64,000 nucleotides of DNA from Methylibium sp. Root1272 (GTDB lineage: Bacteria > Pseudomonadota > Gammaproteobacteria > Burkholderiales > Burkholderiaceae_C): NCBI RefSeq assembly GCF_001425905.1, contig NZ_LMDY01000017.1, positions 189,868 through 253,867 of the forward strand, in the 5' to 3' direction. A program made the position numbers and the translations under genes. Shown here one piece after another: positions 26,087 through 37,065 of the stretch; position 1 is the first letter of the stretch; each line of letters begins with the position of its first letter. The notes under the pieces are model-generated. The model made no database searches, was not told where the DNA came from, and was given only the letters and a program-made list of their open reading frames with translations.

Positions 26087-26899
26087 TCAACGGGACAGGA
26101 GCCGCCGACGGCGCACTCGGTACAGCGCCAGGCTCAGTGCCAGCGTCGCGAGGGCCAGCCCGGCCGGATAGGAAAGGTCGACCTGTTCGAGGACCCGATA
26201 GTTCTCGACGAAGTCCCCACGGTGAACTTCGACCAAGTGCAGTAGCGGGTTCCACAGCAGCCACGGCAGGAACTCGGCTGGTAGCGAATGCAAGGGAAAG
26301 ATCACGCCGGACACGAAGTACAAGGGCATGAACACCAGGCGGACGAAGATCCGGAGCTGCGGCCAGTCATCGGTCAGCACGGCCAGCATCAGCCCCAGGC
26401 CGAAGCCGAAGACGATCAGCACCGTGCTCGCGACGGCGAGGTGCAGTGGGCGGTCCGGAAACCACTGAAAACCCGCCCAACCCAGTGCCACGAGGAACAC
26501 GACGAATAGCACGCTGTAGATCAGCACCTCCATGCCGGCGCGCGCTGTCAGCACGTCGATCGGCTTTACCTGGCGGTAGCCGAACAGTCCACGGCTGCCG
26601 TCCAGTGCACTCATCAGCCGCAGTGTGAGATTGCGGAACATGAGGTACGGAATCAGGCCAGTCACCAGAAACAGTGGAAACGGCATGCCCGGCACGACGC
26701 GGTGGCGCAAGTACCCGAACAGCAGCATCAGGATCACGACATGGGCCAGCGGCTCGAAGAGCGTCCAGATCCCGCCCAGCCAGCGGCCACCGAAGCGCGC
26801 CTTCAGGTCGCGCTGGAGCAACGCGAACAGCACGGCGCGCTGGATCTGCCAGGGCGTGCGTTTGCCTGGCGCCGCAGAGGCCGTCAGCGCGGTATTCAA
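26087..26899 (-). CDS. kpsM: Capsule ABC transporter permease, KpsM-like
   Basis: This inner-membrane ABC-2 type permease translocates the lipid-linked capsule. The 270-residue protein shows the KpsM pattern: an amphipathic N terminus (LLQRDLKARFGGRWLGGIW) and six hydrophobic segments, with PLFLVTGLIPYLMFRN and the region VFMPLYFVSGVIFPLHSLP before the last helix. The start overlaps the stop of the MarR-type regulator gene by four bases, so regulator and transporter are translated from one message. kpsT follows directly. Confidence 0.94.
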   Translation of the reverse strand: MNTALTASAAPGKRTPWQIQRAVLFALLQRDLKARFGGRWLGGIWTLFEPLAHVVILMLLFGYLRHRVVPGMPFPLFLVTGLIPYLMFRNLTLRLMSALDGSRGLFGYRQVKPIDVLTARAGMEVLIYSVLFVVFLVALGWAGFQWFPDRPLHLAVASTVLIVFGFGLGLMLAVLTDDWPQLRIFVRLVFMPLYFVSGVIFPLHSLPAEFLPWLLWNPLLHLVEVHRGDFVENYRVLEQVDLSYPAGLALATLALSLALYRVRRRRLLSR

Positions 26900-27258
26900 G
26901 AGCGCGACTCCTCGTCATTCAGTTCATGGCGCAAGGCGGCGATCGTCTTCTGCAACTGCTCGAACTCGGCTTCCTTGCGCGACAGAAAGCGCCGGGTCAG
27001 GCGAAGCTTTTCTCGCAGCCCGGCCGGCGTCAGCAGATAGGCATACGCCAGTTTGCGATCACTGCGCCTGAAGTTGCTCGCCTTGACCAGGCCGCGGTCC
27101 AACAAAGCGCGCAGCAGGTAGTGCGTTTTCCCCAGGCTCAGCCCGAGTGCCGCGGACAGTTCACGCTGGGAGAGCGCAGGTTGCCGCTCCAGGACGCGCA
27201 GGACTTGCAGGTGTGCCGCATCCGCATCAGGTGCGTTGACGGCAATGACGTGGGACAT
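26896..27258 (-). CDS. MarR-type EPS-associated transcriptional regulator
   Basis: This 120-residue winged-helix protein matches the MarR-like family regularly found inside exopolysaccharide loci of beta- and gammaproteobacteria. The helix-turn-helix lies around LSQRELSAALGLSLGKTHYLLRAL, the wing around VKASNFRRSDRKLAYAYLLTPAG, and a C-terminal helical dimerisation stretch (FLSRKEAEFEQLQKTIAAL) follows. The chosen ATG at 27258 is 10 bases from an inverted repeat that could be its own operator; a longer reading to 27324 would place that repeat inside the gene. It heads the kpsMTED transcript and overlaps kpsM by four bases, so it probably controls export genes and itself. Confidence 0.86.
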   Translation of the reverse strand: MSHVIAVNAPDADAAHLQVLRVLERQPALSQRELSAALGLSLGKTHYLLRALLDRGLVKASNFRRSDRKLAYAYLLTPAGLREKLRLTRRFLSRKEAEFEQLQKTIAALRHELNDEESRS

Positions 27259-27267
27259 GCTGGGCTT

Positions 27268-27282
27268 GTTCACGGGGTGAAC
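27268..27282. promoter_or_regulatory. Inverted repeat GTTCAC-GGG-GTGAAC, candidate operator
   Basis: A perfect 6-3-6 inverted repeat lies 10 bases upstream of the MarR-type regulator start and within the 109-base gap after gmd. MarR proteins bind palindromes of about this size as dimers, and self-regulation from a site at the promoter or ribosome-binding region is common. No clear -10/-35 pair is visible beside it. The assignment as operator is inference from position and symmetry. Confidence 0.5.
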
Positions 27283-27367
27283 GTTGAGTGTAGCCGTGCA
27301 CCAAAACCGGTCGACCCACACCACCGATGAGGTTTCGCCGGGGCCTGCGTGTCGGTCGCAGCCGCCG

Positions 27368-28516
27368 TCATTCCCGGTAGTCGTAGGCTTGGAAGCCTGC
27401 CCGCCGAACCAGATTGTCGCGTTGGGCTGCAGCGTAATCGGCCTCGACCATCTCCCGCACCAGTTCCGGCAACGTCGTGGTCGGTTGCCAGCCCAGCTTG
27501 GCCTTGGCCTTGCTGGGGTCGCCCAGCAGCGTCTCGACCTCCGTGGGCCGGAAGTAACGCGGATCGACCCGCACGATCACATCGCCGACCTTGCAATGCG
27601 CGCGTGCGCCGTCCACCGCCGTGACAGTGCCGATCTCCTGCTCGCCCTGGCCGGTGAAGGCGATCCGGATGCCGAGCTCGGCTGCGGCGAGCTCGACGAA
27701 CTGTCTCACGCTGTACTGCACGCCGGTGGCGATGACAAAGTCCTCCGGCTGAGGCTGTTGCAGCATCAGCCACTGCATCTCGACGTAGTCGCGGGCGTGA
27801 CCCCAGTCGCGCAGCGAACTCAGGTTGCCCAGGTACAGGCAATCCTGCAGCCCCAGGGCGATGCGGGCCACTGCTCGCGTGATCTTGCGGGTGACGAAGG
27901 TCTCGCCGCGCAGCGGGCTCTCGTGGTTGAACAGGATGCCGTTGCAGGCATACAGGCCGTAGGCCTCGCGGTAGTTCACGGTGATCCAGTAGGCGTACAT
28001 CTTCGCCACGGCATACGGGCTGCGCGGGTAGAACGGCGTGGTTTCCTTCTGCGGGGTCTCCTGGACCAGCCCGTAGAGTTCGCTGGTGCTGGCCTGGTAG
28101 AAGCGCGTCTTCTTCTCGAGCCCGAGGATGCGGATCGCTTCCAGCAGACGCAGGGTGCCGATGCCGTCGGCGTTGGCGGTGTACTCCGGCGTCTCGAAGC
28201 TGACCGCCACGTGGCTCATGGCCGCGAGGTTGTAGATCTCGTCGGGCTGCACCTGCTGGATGATGCGGATGAGATTGGTGCTGTCCGTCAGGTCGCCGTA
28301 GTGCAGCGCGAAGCGCTGGTGGTCCACGTGAGGATCCTGGTACAGGTGGTCGATGCGGTCGGTGTTGAACAGGCTGGCGCGCCGCTTGATGCCATGCACC
28401 TCGTAGCCCTTGTCGAGCAGCAGCTCGGCCAGGTAGGCGCCGTCCTGACCCGTCACGCCGGTGATCAATGCAGTCTTCTTGTGGTCGTCGGCCATGTCGA
28501 TCATCCCAGGGTTCAT
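27368..28516 (-). CDS. gmd: GDP-mannose 4,6-dehydratase
   Basis: Gmd converts GDP-D-mannose to GDP-4-keto-6-deoxy-D-mannose with bound NADP. The 382-residue protein has the Rossmann motif [17 protein letters not shown], the [18 protein letters not shown] dinucleotide segment, [11 protein letters not shown] with active-site Thr/Ser and Glu, and the YAVAK pair supplying Tyr and Lys. ATGA overlap with fcl supports the start at 28516; ATGs a few codons later (MIDM, MADD) are alternatives. Its product is the substrate of the Fcl enzyme encoded just upstream. Confidence 0.96.
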   Translation of the reverse strand: MNPGMIDMADDHKKTALITGVTGQDGAYLAELLLDKGYEVHGIKRRASLFNTDRIDHLYQDPHVDHQRFALHYGDLTDSTNLIRIIQQVQPDEIYNLAAMSHVAVSFETPEYTANADGIGTLRLLEAIRILGLEKKTRFYQASTSELYGLVQETPQKETTPFYPRSPYAVAKMYAYWITVNYREAYGLYACNGILFNHESPLRGETFVTRKITRAVARIALGLQDCLYLGNLSSLRDWGHARDYVEMQWLMLQQPQPEDFVIATGVQYSVRQFVELAAAELGIRIAFTGQGEQEIGTVTAVDGARAHCKVGDVIVRVDPRYFRPTEVETLLGDPSKAKAKLGWQPTTTLPELVREMVEADYAAAQRDNLVRRAGFQAYDYRE

Positions 28517-29445
28517 TCAGCGCGCGCGAACGGTGCCGCCGCGTAGGCGAGGCGGAGCCCCGCCTCGAGCGGAACCTTCGCGCGCCATCCAAGCGCCGCG
28601 AGGCGCGAGACATCCAGCAGCTTGCGCGGCGTGCCGTCGGGCTTGCTGCTGTCGAAGACGATGCGGCCCTCGAAGCCCACCACGTGCATCACCGTCTCGG
28701 CGAGTTCGCGGATGGTGAGGTCCGCTCCGCAGCCCACGTTGACGATCGGGCCGTCGTAGCCCAGTTCCATCAGGTGGACACAGGCGTCGGCCAGGTCGTC
28801 GACATACAGGAACTCGCGCCGCGGCGTCCCGCTGCCCCAGACCACGAGTTCGCTGTCGCCCCGCAGCCTGGCCTCGTGCGCCTTGCGCAGCAAGGCCGGC
28901 AGCACATGGCTGGTCGCCAGGTCGTAGTTGTCGTTGGGGCCGTACAGGTTGGTCGGCATCGCGCTGACGTACTGGCGACCGTACTGGCGGTTGTAGCTTT
29001 CGCACAGCTTGATGCCGGCGATCTTGGCGATCGCATACGGTTCGTTCGTCGCTTCGAGCGGGCCGGTCAGAAGATAGTCCTCGCGGATCGGCTGCGGGCA
29101 GTCGCGCGGATAGATGCAGCTCGAGCCGAGGAAGAGCAGTCGCTGCACGCCGGCGAGGTGGGCTCCGTGGATGAGGTTGGCTTCGATCAGGAGGTTCTCG
29201 TACAGGAAGTCGGCGCGGGACCGGTCGTTGGCGGCGATGCCGCCGACCTTGGCCGCAGCCACCACGCAGTGCTCGGGTCGGTGTTCTGCGAGGAACGCGT
29301 GGACGGCTCGCTGGTCGAGCAGGTTCAGTTGTTCGCGCGAGGCCGTCAGGACGCTGGTGTATCCCGCAGCCTGCAGTCGGCGCAGGAGCGCGGATCCCAC
29401 CATGCCGCGGTGGCCGGCAACGAAGATGCGGGTGCTCTTGTTCAT
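28513..29445 (-). CDS. fcl: GDP-L-fucose synthase
   Basis: Fcl epimerises C3 and C5 of GDP-4-keto-6-deoxymannose and reduces C4 with NADPH to GDP-L-fucose. The 310-residue protein shows [39 protein letters not shown], the YAIAKIAG catalytic Tyr-x3-Lys, and [10 protein letters not shown] followed by HVLPALLRK. With manC and gmd in the same transcript, three steps of GDP-fucose synthesis are local; phosphomannomutase is not encoded in the window. It overlaps gmd by four bases. Confidence 0.95.
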   Translation of the reverse strand: MNKSTRIFVAGHRGMVGSALLRRLQAAGYTSVLTASREQLNLLDQRAVHAFLAEHRPEHCVVAAAKVGGIAANDRSRADFLYENLLIEANLIHGAHLAGVQRLLFLGSSCIYPRDCPQPIREDYLLTGPLEATNEPYAIAKIAGIKLCESYNRQYGRQYVSAMPTNLYGPNDNYDLATSHVLPALLRKAHEARLRGDSELVVWGSGTPRREFLYVDDLADACVHLMELGYDGPIVNVGCGADLTIRELAETVMHVVGFEGRIVFDSSKPDGTPRKLLDVSRLAALGWRAKVPLEAGLRLAYAAAPFARAE

Positions 29446-29472
29446 GAACCTGCTGCTGTAGGGTGTCTGGGG

Positions 29473-30024
29473 TCAGTCGAAGACCAGCGCTTCCGCGAGT
29501 GCGGGCGCTCGGGCGTCTCGGGCCGAAAGTGTAGGGGCGCTGCTCATCCGAGGCCACTCGATGCCGATGTCCGGATCGTTCCAGCGCACCGAGCCTTCGG
29601 TTCCAGGGGCGTAGTAGCTCGTCGTCTTGTACAAGACCTCGGCAGTCTCGCTGAGCGCAAGAAAGCCGTGCGCGAATCCCGGTGGGATCCAGATCTGCTG
29701 TGGCTTCTCGGCGTCCAGCTCGACGCCGAACCAGCGCCGGAAGTTCGGGCTGCTGCGGCGCACATCGACGACGACGTCGAATACCCGGCCAGCGATCACC
29801 CGCACCAGCTTGCCCTGGGCACACGGCGGCAACTGGTAATGCAGGCCGCGCAGCACCCCGCGCTGCGAGCGGGAGTGGACGTCCAGCACGAAGTTCGCGG
29901 CGTCACCCACTGTCGCTTCGAACACTCGCTGGTTGAAGCTTTCCACGACGAATCCGCGTGCGTCACGAACGACTTCGGCCTCGAGCAACAAGACCTCGGG
30001 CAAGGACGTGGGGCTCACTCTCAT
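29473..30024 (-). CDS. rfbC: dTDP-4-dehydrorhamnose 3,5-epimerase
   Basis: This cupin-fold epimerase acts on dTDP-4-keto-6-deoxyglucose in the third reaction of dTDP-L-rhamnose synthesis. The 183-residue protein contains HSRSQRGVLRGLHYQ with the catalytic His, the VFDVVVDVR strand, IWIPPGFAHGFLAL and the TTSYYAP region with the catalytic Tyr. The start at 30024 overlaps the rfbA stop as TGATG; the open frame continues far upstream only as an antisense-composition artefact of rfbA. Confidence 0.95.
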   Translation of the reverse strand: MRVSPTSLPEVLLLEAEVVRDARGFVVESFNQRVFEATVGDAANFVLDVHSRSQRGVLRGLHYQLPPCAQGKLVRVIAGRVFDVVVDVRRSSPNFRRWFGVELDAEKPQQIWIPPGFAHGFLALSETAEVLYKTTSYYAPGTEGSVRWNDPDIGIEWPRMSSAPTLSARDARAPALAEALVFD

Positions 30025-30905
30025 CAGTAGACCCTCTCCCGCAGCACGCGCAGCAGGTATTGGCCATAGCCGCTCCTCAGCATCGGAGAGGCCAGCGCCT
30101 CGAGTTGTTCGGCGCTGATCCAGCCTGCACGGAAAGCCACTTCCTCGGGACAGGCCACCTTCAGGCCCTGGCGCTTCTCGAGCGTGGCGATGAATTGGCC
30201 TGCATCGAGCAGGCTGTCGTGGGTGCCGGTGTCGAGCCAGGCGTAGCCTCGGCCCATGATTTCCACGTCGAGCCGGCCCTCGCGCAGGTAGTGCGTGTTG
30301 ACGTCGGTGATCTCCAGCTCTCCGCGTGCGCTCGGCTTCAACCCGGCAACGATGTCGCAGACCTGCGCGTCGTAGAAGTACAGGCCGGTCACGGCGTAGC
30401 TGCTCTTTGGCGCGCGCGGCTTCTCCTCGATGCTGATCGCCCGGCGTTGTGCGTCGAACTCGACCACGCCGTAGCGCTCCGGATCCTGCACGTGATAGGC
30501 GAAGACGGTGGCTCCGGCGGGCCGCGATGTGGCACGGGCCAGCAGGGGCTGGAGGTCGTGGCCATGGAAGAGGTTGTCGCCGAGCACCAACGCACTCGGC
30601 GCGCCGTCGATGAAGTCGCGCCCGAGTACGAAGGCCTGCGCCAAGCCGTCCGGGCTGGGCTGCACGCAGTAGCTGATGGTCAGGCCCCAGCGCGCACCGT
30701 TGCCGAGCAGCGCCTCGAAGCAAGGTCGGTCCTGCGGGGTGCTGATGACGAGGATGTCGCGGATGCCCGCCAGCATCAGCGTGGTGAGGGGGTAGTACAC
30801 CATCGGCTTGTCGTACACCGGCAGAAGCTGCTTGCTGACGGCCAGCGTTGCCGGGTGCAGCCGGGTGCCGGATCCGCCGGCGAGGATGATGCCTTTTCGT
30901 TGCAT
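30024..30905 (-). CDS. rfbA: Glucose-1-phosphate thymidylyltransferase
   Basis: RfbA makes dTDP-glucose from dTTP and glucose-1-phosphate, the entry to the rhamnose pathway. The 293-residue protein opens with the nucleotide-binding [16 protein letters not shown], then [27 protein letters not shown], and the [20 protein letters not shown] segment. The ATG at 30905 puts the GGSGTRL loop at the standard position, so a longer reading was rejected. It is the third gene in the order rfbB-rfbD-rfbA-rfbC; 17 bases separate it from rfbD. Confidence 0.97.
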   Translation of the reverse strand: MQRKGIILAGGSGTRLHPATLAVSKQLLPVYDKPMVYYPLTTLMLAGIRDILVISTPQDRPCFEALLGNGARWGLTISYCVQPSPDGLAQAFVLGRDFIDGAPSALVLGDNLFHGHDLQPLLARATSRPAGATVFAYHVQDPERYGVVEFDAQRRAISIEEKPRAPKSSYAVTGLYFYDAQVCDIVAGLKPSARGELEITDVNTHYLREGRLDVEIMGRGYAWLDTGTHDSLLDAGQFIATLEKRQGLKVACPEEVAFRAGWISAEQLEALASPMLRSGYGQYLLRVLRERVY

Positions 30906-30922
30906 GGCGTTCTGCGGAGCGG

Positions 30923-31831
30923 TCAACGGGCTCCGTGCTCCAGCACTTCGATCAGCAGGCGCTCGACGCCCTCCTGCCAGGGCGGAAGACACAGACCGAA
31001 GCAGGCTTGCAGCTTGCGGGTGTCGAGGCGCGAGTTGAGCGGTCGCCGAGCGCGTGTCGGGAAGGCGCTGGTGGGGACCGGACGGATGGCGTCGGCCGCC
31101 ACTTTCAGCGGATGACCTCGCGCGCGTGCCTGCTCGACGACGAAGCGGGCGTAGCCATGCCGACTGGCTTCGCCGCTGCCGGTCACATGGTAGGTGCCGG
31201 CGAGCGAGGGCTGCCGTTGAACCGACCGCAGGGCGTGCGCGGTGACGTCGGCCAGCAGGTCGGCGCCGGTGGGGGCCCCGATCTGGTCGTCGACGATCTC
31301 GAGGTGCTCGCGCTCGGCGGCCAGGTGCAGCAGGGTCTTCGCGAAATTGCTGCCATGCGCCGAATGAACCCAGCTGGTGCGCAGGATCAGGTGGTGGCAG
31401 CCGCTGGCGCGGATCGCCTGTTCTCCATCGAGCTTGGTCGCGCCGTAGACATTGAGCGGCGCGGTCGGCGCGCTTTCGTCACGCGGCGCGCTGCCGGAGC
31501 CGTCGAACACGTAGTCGGTGCTGAAGTGCACCAGCGTTGCACCCAACGTCGCCGCCTCGTGGGCCAGTGCCGCAGGCGCGATCACGTTGACGGCGTGTGC
31601 AAGTGCGGCTTCGCTTTCGGCCCGGTCGACGTCGGTGTAGGCCGCCGCGTTCACGATGATGTCGGGTCGCAGGGCGCGCACCGTTGCCTTCATCGCGTCG
31701 GGCTGGCTGAAGTCGGCCTTGAACGTCGTGCTGCTGTCGCGGTCGAGCGCGATCAGTTCGCCCAGGGGCGCCAGCGCGCGCTGAAGCTCCCAGCCCACCT
31801 GGCCGTTCTTGCCGAGCAACAAGATCCTCAT
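30923..31831 (-). CDS. rfbD: dTDP-4-dehydrorhamnose reductase
   Basis: RfbD reduces the 4-keto group in the last step to dTDP-L-rhamnose. The 302-residue protein begins [16 protein letters not shown] with the NAD(P) loop, then [29 protein letters not shown] with the active-site Thr, [11 protein letters not shown] with Tyr-x3-Lys, and [17 protein letters not shown]. It starts inside the last codons of rfbB through an ATGA overlap, which fixes the start. Confidence 0.96.
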   Translation of the reverse strand: MRILLLGKNGQVGWELQRALAPLGELIALDRDSSTTFKADFSQPDAMKATVRALRPDIIVNAAAYTDVDRAESEAALAHAVNVIAPAALAHEAATLGATLVHFSTDYVFDGSGSAPRDESAPTAPLNVYGATKLDGEQAIRASGCHHLILRTSWVHSAHGSNFAKTLLHLAAEREHLEIVDDQIGAPTGADLLADVTAHALRSVQRQPSLAGTYHVTGSGEASRHGYARFVVEQARARGHPLKVAADAIRPVPTSAFPTRARRPLNSRLDTRKLQACFGLCLPPWQEGVERLLIEVLEHGAR

Positions 31832-32901
31832 GCGGGGCCGGCGGTTCGCGTCGCGTAGTTCTGCGCCACCCAGTCGCGGTAGCTGCCGCTTTGTACCTCG
31901 CGCACCCAGTCGGCATGTGTCAGGTACCACTCGACCGTCTTGCGAATGCCTGTCTCGAAGGTCTCGGCGGGCCGCCACCCCAATTCCCGTCCGATCTTGC
32001 GGGCGTCGATCGCATAGCGTCGGTCATGACCGGGGCGATCGGTGACGAAGCGGATCAGTCGGTCGTTAGAGCCGAGGGGATCCGGTCGCAACTCATCGAG
32101 CAGGTTGCACACGCACCGTACGGTGTCGATGTTGGCGCTTTCGTTCCACCCACCGATGTTGTAGACCTCGCCGACACGCCCGCGTTCGAGCACGGTGCGG
32201 ATGGCGCTGCAGTGGTCGCCGACATACAGCCAGTCGCGGACCTGCAGACCGTCGCCATAGACCGGCAGCGCCTTGCCGGCGAGCGCGTTGACGATCGTCA
32301 GCGGGATCAGCTTCTCGGGGAATTGATAGGGCCCGTAGTTGTTCGAGCAGTTGGTCGTCACCACGGGCAGGTCGTACGTGCGATGCCAGGCGCGGGCGAG
32401 GTGATCGCTGGCGGCCTTGCTGGCCGCATAGGGACTGCTCGGATCGTAGCAATGTGTTTCGGTGAAGGCCGGTGCTTCGGGCTCGAGCGAGCCGAAGACT
32501 TCGTCGGTGCTCACGTGCAGAAAACGGAACGCTTCCCGTTCGGCAGCGGCCAGCCCGGACCAGTGAGCGCGCACAGCTTCCAGTAGCACGAATGTGCCTT
32601 CGACATTGCTGCGCAGGAAGGCCCCCGGGCCGTGGATCGAGCGGTCGACATGACTTTCCGCGGCGAGATGGACGATGGCCCGGGGCCGGTGTTCCGCCAG
32701 CAGTTGGTCGATCAGCGGCCGGTCGCAGATGTCGCCGCGCACGAAGACGTGACGGGTGTTGCCTTGCAACGAGGCGAGGTTGCGCAGGTTGCCGGAATAC
32801 GAGAGGACGTCGAGATTGACGACCGGTTCGTCGGTCGAGGCGATCCAGTCGAGAACGAAGTTGCTGCCGATGAAACCGGCACCGCCGGTCACGAGGATCA
32901 T
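31828..32901 (-). CDS. rfbB: dTDP-glucose 4,6-dehydratase
   Basis: RfbB forms dTDP-4-keto-6-deoxyglucose using tightly bound NAD+. The 357-residue protein begins [15 protein letters not shown], carries [23 protein letters not shown] with the Asp-Glu catalytic pair, [11 protein letters not shown] with Tyr-x3-Lys, and [17 protein letters not shown]. The chosen start at 32901 overlaps the manC stop by four bases. A far longer open frame upstream is the manC antisense-of-frame shadow and was discarded. Confidence 0.97.
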   Translation of the reverse strand: MILVTGGAGFIGSNFVLDWIASTDEPVVNLDVLSYSGNLRNLASLQGNTRHVFVRGDICDRPLIDQLLAEHRPRAIVHLAAESHVDRSIHGPGAFLRSNVEGTFVLLEAVRAHWSGLAAAEREAFRFLHVSTDEVFGSLEPEAPAFTETHCYDPSSPYAASKAASDHLARAWHRTYDLPVVTTNCSNNYGPYQFPEKLIPLTIVNALAGKALPVYGDGLQVRDWLYVGDHCSAIRTVLERGRVGEVYNIGGWNESANIDTVRCVCNLLDELRPDPLGSNDRLIRFVTDRPGHDRRYAIDARKIGRELGWRPAETFETGIRKTVEWYLTHADWVREVQSGSYRDWVAQNYATRTAGPA

Positions 32902-34367
32902 TGGCGATCCGAGGCGACTCCGTCCGCTCTGCCGTAGGTGTCGGAGAAGCGCACGATGTCGTCCTCGCCCAGATAGCTGCCGGACTGCACTTCGATGATC
33001 TCGAGGGGAATCGAACCCGGGTTGGCTAGGCGGTGCACCTCGCCGAGCGGGATGTAGGTGCTCTGGTTCTCGGTCAGCAGCTTCTTGCTTTCGCCGCAGG
33101 TCACTTCCGCGGTGCCGGAGACGACGATCCAGTGTTCGGCGCGGTGGTGGTGCATCTGCAGGCTCAGCGTGGCGCCGGGCTTGACCAGGATGCGCTTGAC
33201 CTGAAAACGACTGCCGGAGTCCACGCTGTCGTACCAGCCCCAGGGGCGGTGGACGCGCCGATGCAGCGTGCCCTCGCTGCGGCCGTCGCGCTGAAGCTGG
33301 GCGACGATCTGCTTGACCTGCTGGCTGCGCGACCGGTCGGTCACGAGCACCGCGTCCGGCGTCTCGACGATGATCACGTCGTCGAGACCGATCGCACCGA
33401 CCAGCCGGCTCGTCGCGTGAACCAGCGTGTTGCGGCTGTCCTCGATCAACGCATCGCCATGCGATGCGTTGCCATGGGCGTCGCGGTCGCTGACCTGCCA
33501 CACCGCGTCCCACGCTCCGAGGTCGCTCCAACCGGCGTCGAGCGGCACCATCTTCACGCTGAATCCGCTGGCCGCGTCGGCCGGGCAGGGCTCCATCACC
33601 GCGTAGTCGATCGATTCGCCGGGGATGGCGGCAAAGGCGGCCTTGTCGGGACGCACGAAGCTGGCGTCGGTGCTGCGGCCGGCCCACGCGGCCTCGGTGG
33701 CCTGGGCGATGTCGGGCCGGAAATGAGCCATTGCGGCGAGCCACACGGAGGCCCGCAACACGAACATGCCGCTGTTCCACGCGTAGCCGCCGTCGGCGAG
33801 GTAGCGCTCGGCGGTGGCCCGATCGGGCTTCTCGACGAAGGCCTTGACGCGCCGGACTGTGTCGGCGCCTTCGCTGTGGATGTAGCCGAAGCCGGTCTCC
33901 GGGCGGTCGGGCACGATGCCGAGCGTGACGAGGCTGCCGTCCGCCGCGGCGTCCACGGCCTGCCGAAGTGCACGCGTGAAGGCCGGGCCGTCGGTCACGG
34001 TCTGGTCGGCCGGGGTGACCACGAGGATGCTGTCGTCTCCGTGGGCCGCAAGACTCGCCAGTGCCGCCAGGGTGAGTGCGGGGGCCGTGTTGCGGCCGGT
34101 CGGCTCGAGCAGCAGCGTCGCCTGGGTGCTGCCGATCTCGCGCAACTGCTCCAGCAACATGAAGCGGTGCTCCTCGTTGCCGACCACCAGCGGCGATGCG
34201 ACGGTCGTCTGCGCGTCGGCCAGGGCCGCGAGCCGCTGGCAGGCCTGCTGGAGCAGCGTCGACGTGCCGGACAGGGCCAGGAACTGCTTCGGGTAGAGCG
34301 CTCGGCTGAGCGGCCAGAGCCGCGTGCCGGAGCCGCCGGCGAGCACGACGGGCGTGATGTGATGCAT
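32898..34367 (-). CDS. manC: Mannose-1-phosphate guanylyltransferase / mannose-6-phosphate isomerase
   Basis: This bifunctional cytoplasmic enzyme isomerises fructose-6-phosphate to mannose-6-phosphate and makes GDP-mannose from mannose-1-phosphate. The 489-residue protein has the pyrophosphorylase domain ([16 protein letters not shown] at 7-22, [21 protein letters not shown]) and a C-terminal cupin isomerase domain with [28 protein letters not shown] and [10 protein letters not shown]. It feeds gmd and fcl. It is the first gene of the 20-kb minus-strand series. The start at 34367 fits the family; a GTG 33 bases upstream is an alternative. No phosphomannomutase gene is present here. Confidence 0.96.
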   Translation of the reverse strand: MHHITPVVLAGGSGTRLWPLSRALYPKQFLALSGTSTLLQQACQRLAALADAQTTVASPLVVGNEEHRFMLLEQLREIGSTQATLLLEPTGRNTAPALTLAALASLAAHGDDSILVVTPADQTVTDGPAFTRALRQAVDAAADGSLVTLGIVPDRPETGFGYIHSEGADTVRRVKAFVEKPDRATAERYLADGGYAWNSGMFVLRASVWLAAMAHFRPDIAQATEAAWAGRSTDASFVRPDKAAFAAIPGESIDYAVMEPCPADAASGFSVKMVPLDAGWSDLGAWDAVWQVSDRDAHGNASHGDALIEDSRNTLVHATSRLVGAIGLDDVIIVETPDAVLVTDRSRSQQVKQIVAQLQRDGRSEGTLHRRVHRPWGWYDSVDSGSRFQVKRILVKPGATLSLQMHHHRAEHWIVVSGTAEVTCGESKKLLTENQSTYIPLGEVHRLANPGSIPLEIIEVQSGSYLGEDDIVRFSDTYGRADGVASDRQ

Positions 34368-34453
34368 GGTGGCAATGATGAGGAGGTACCGCGGTCTCAC
34401 TATAGCGGTGCGCCTCGCGGCGTCCGGCCGACCGCGCTCGGTAAACTGCCTCG
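34368..34453. promoter_or_regulatory. Divergent promoter region manC / WecA-like gene
   Basis: The 86 bases must start the long minus-strand capsule transcript and the opposite gene. On the minus strand a TATAGT hexamer (34399-34404) lies 31 bases before the manC ATG, without a convincing -35 box. On the plus strand TAAACT (34442-34447) ends only six bases before the ATG of the WecA-like gene, which would give a leaderless or near-leaderless message. No RfaH-type ops element is present. Confidence 0.45.
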
Positions 34454-35548
34454 ATGCTTCTGTTTCTCTGCGCGCTTGCCGTGTCGGCCATCCTGACCCT
34501 GCTGGTCGTCCGTTCGAATCGCACGCACGCCCGGTTCTCTGCCGATCCCGACCTGAGCGGCCCGCAGAAATTCCATGCGCGCTCCGTGCCGAGGGTGGGC
34601 GGGATCGGCATCGTCGGAGGACTGGTGTTCACGGCCGCCTTGCTGTGGTGGATGCGTGGCGGCGAACCCGCGCACTACGCCGTCTGGCTGCTGCTGTGCG
34701 GCGTGCCCGCCTTCGCAGCGGGCCTGGCCGAGGACGTGACCAAGCGCGTCTCGGCCGCCTGGCGGCTGCTTGCGACAGCGGCGGCGGCGCTGCTGGGTGT
34801 GCTGCTGCTCGGGGCGACGATCACGCGCACGGACCTGTGGGGGTTGGACTGGATCGCGTCCTACACGCTCGGCGCCGCCTTTCTTGCGATCTTCACCGTG
34901 ACGGGCATCGCAAACGCCATCAACATCATCGACGGCTTCAACGGGCTGGCGTCGATGTGCGTGATGATGATGCTGCTGGCCATCACCTACGTGGCCAATC
35001 AGGTGGGAGACAGCACGATCGCGCTGCTGGCGCTGGCCGGTGCCGGGGCCGTGCTGGGCTTCTTCGTCTGGAACTACCCGGCCGGGCTGATCTTCCTGGG
35101 CGACGGCGGGGCCTATTTCCTGGGTTTCTATCTGTCCGAGCTCAGCATCCTGCTGCTGCATCGCAATCCGCAGGTCTCCCCGCTGTTCCCGCTGCTGATG
35201 GCCATCTACCCGGTGTTCGAGACGCTGTTCTCGATGTACCGGCGCCGGGTGGTCCGGGGGCGTGGCGTGGGCATCCCCGACGGCGTGCACCTGCACAGCC
35301 TGATCTACCGGCGCCTGCTGCGCTGGGCCGTGGGCAGCCGCGATGCGGCTGCGCTCACGCGCCGCAATTCGATGACCGCGCCCTATCTGTGGCTGCTGTG
35401 CATGCTGGCGGTGGCGCCCAGCGTGCTGTTCTGGGACAACTCGCAGATCCTGGGCATCTTCATCCTGTTGTTCGGTCTGTCCTATACCGTGTTGTACGGG
35501 ATGATCGTGCGCTTCAAGGCCCCACGCTGGCTGGTCCTGAGACGCTGA
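34454..35548 (+). CDS. Polyprenyl-phosphate N-acetylhexosamine-1-phosphate transferase, WecA/MraY family
   Basis: This polytopic phosphoglycosyl transferase loads a HexNAc-1-phosphate onto undecaprenyl phosphate. The 364-residue protein has about ten hydrophobic segments. Family loops facing the cytoplasm are visible: [15 protein letters not shown] (39-53), [11 protein letters not shown] (90-100) in the place of the Asp-Asp motif, [15 protein letters not shown] (154-168) and [12 protein letters not shown]. It is the second initiating enzyme in the locus, of a different fold from the PglC-like one at 5396, so the cell may start two glycans. It stands alone on the plus strand next to the capsule genes. 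Confidence 0.9.
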   Translation: MLLFLCALAVSAILTLLVVRSNRTHARFSADPDLSGPQKFHARSVPRVGGIGIVGGLVFTAALLWWMRGGEPAHYAVWLLLCGVPAFAAGLAEDVTKRVSAAWRLLATAAAALLGVLLLGATITRTDLWGLDWIASYTLGAAFLAIFTVTGIANAINIIDGFNGLASMCVMMMLLAITYVANQVGDSTIALLALAGAGAVLGFFVWNYPAGLIFLGDGGAYFLGFYLSELSILLLHRNPQVSPLFPLLMAIYPVFETLFSMYRRRVVRGRGVGIPDGVHLHSLIYRRLLRWAVGSRDAAALTRRNSMTAPYLWLLCMLAVAPSVLFWDNSQILGIFILLFGLSYTVLYGMIVRFKAPRWLVLRR

Positions 35549-35557
35549 AACGCGGCT

Positions 35558-35574
35558 GGCCGATAATGTCGGCC
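35558..35574. promoter_or_regulatory. Palindrome GGCCGA-TAATG-TCGGCC enclosing a -10-like hexamer
   Basis: A perfect 6-5-6 inverted repeat ends one base before the rhlE ATG at 35576 and encloses GATAAT (35562-35567). If that hexamer is a -10 box, transcription starts at or next to the ATG, and the repeat could be a repressor site. An alternative start codon at 35594 would leave a leader of about 20 bases. Confidence 0.4.
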
Positions 35575-35575
35575 A

Positions 35576-37057
<1,482 letters not shown>

Positions 37058-37065
37058 GGCGGCGA

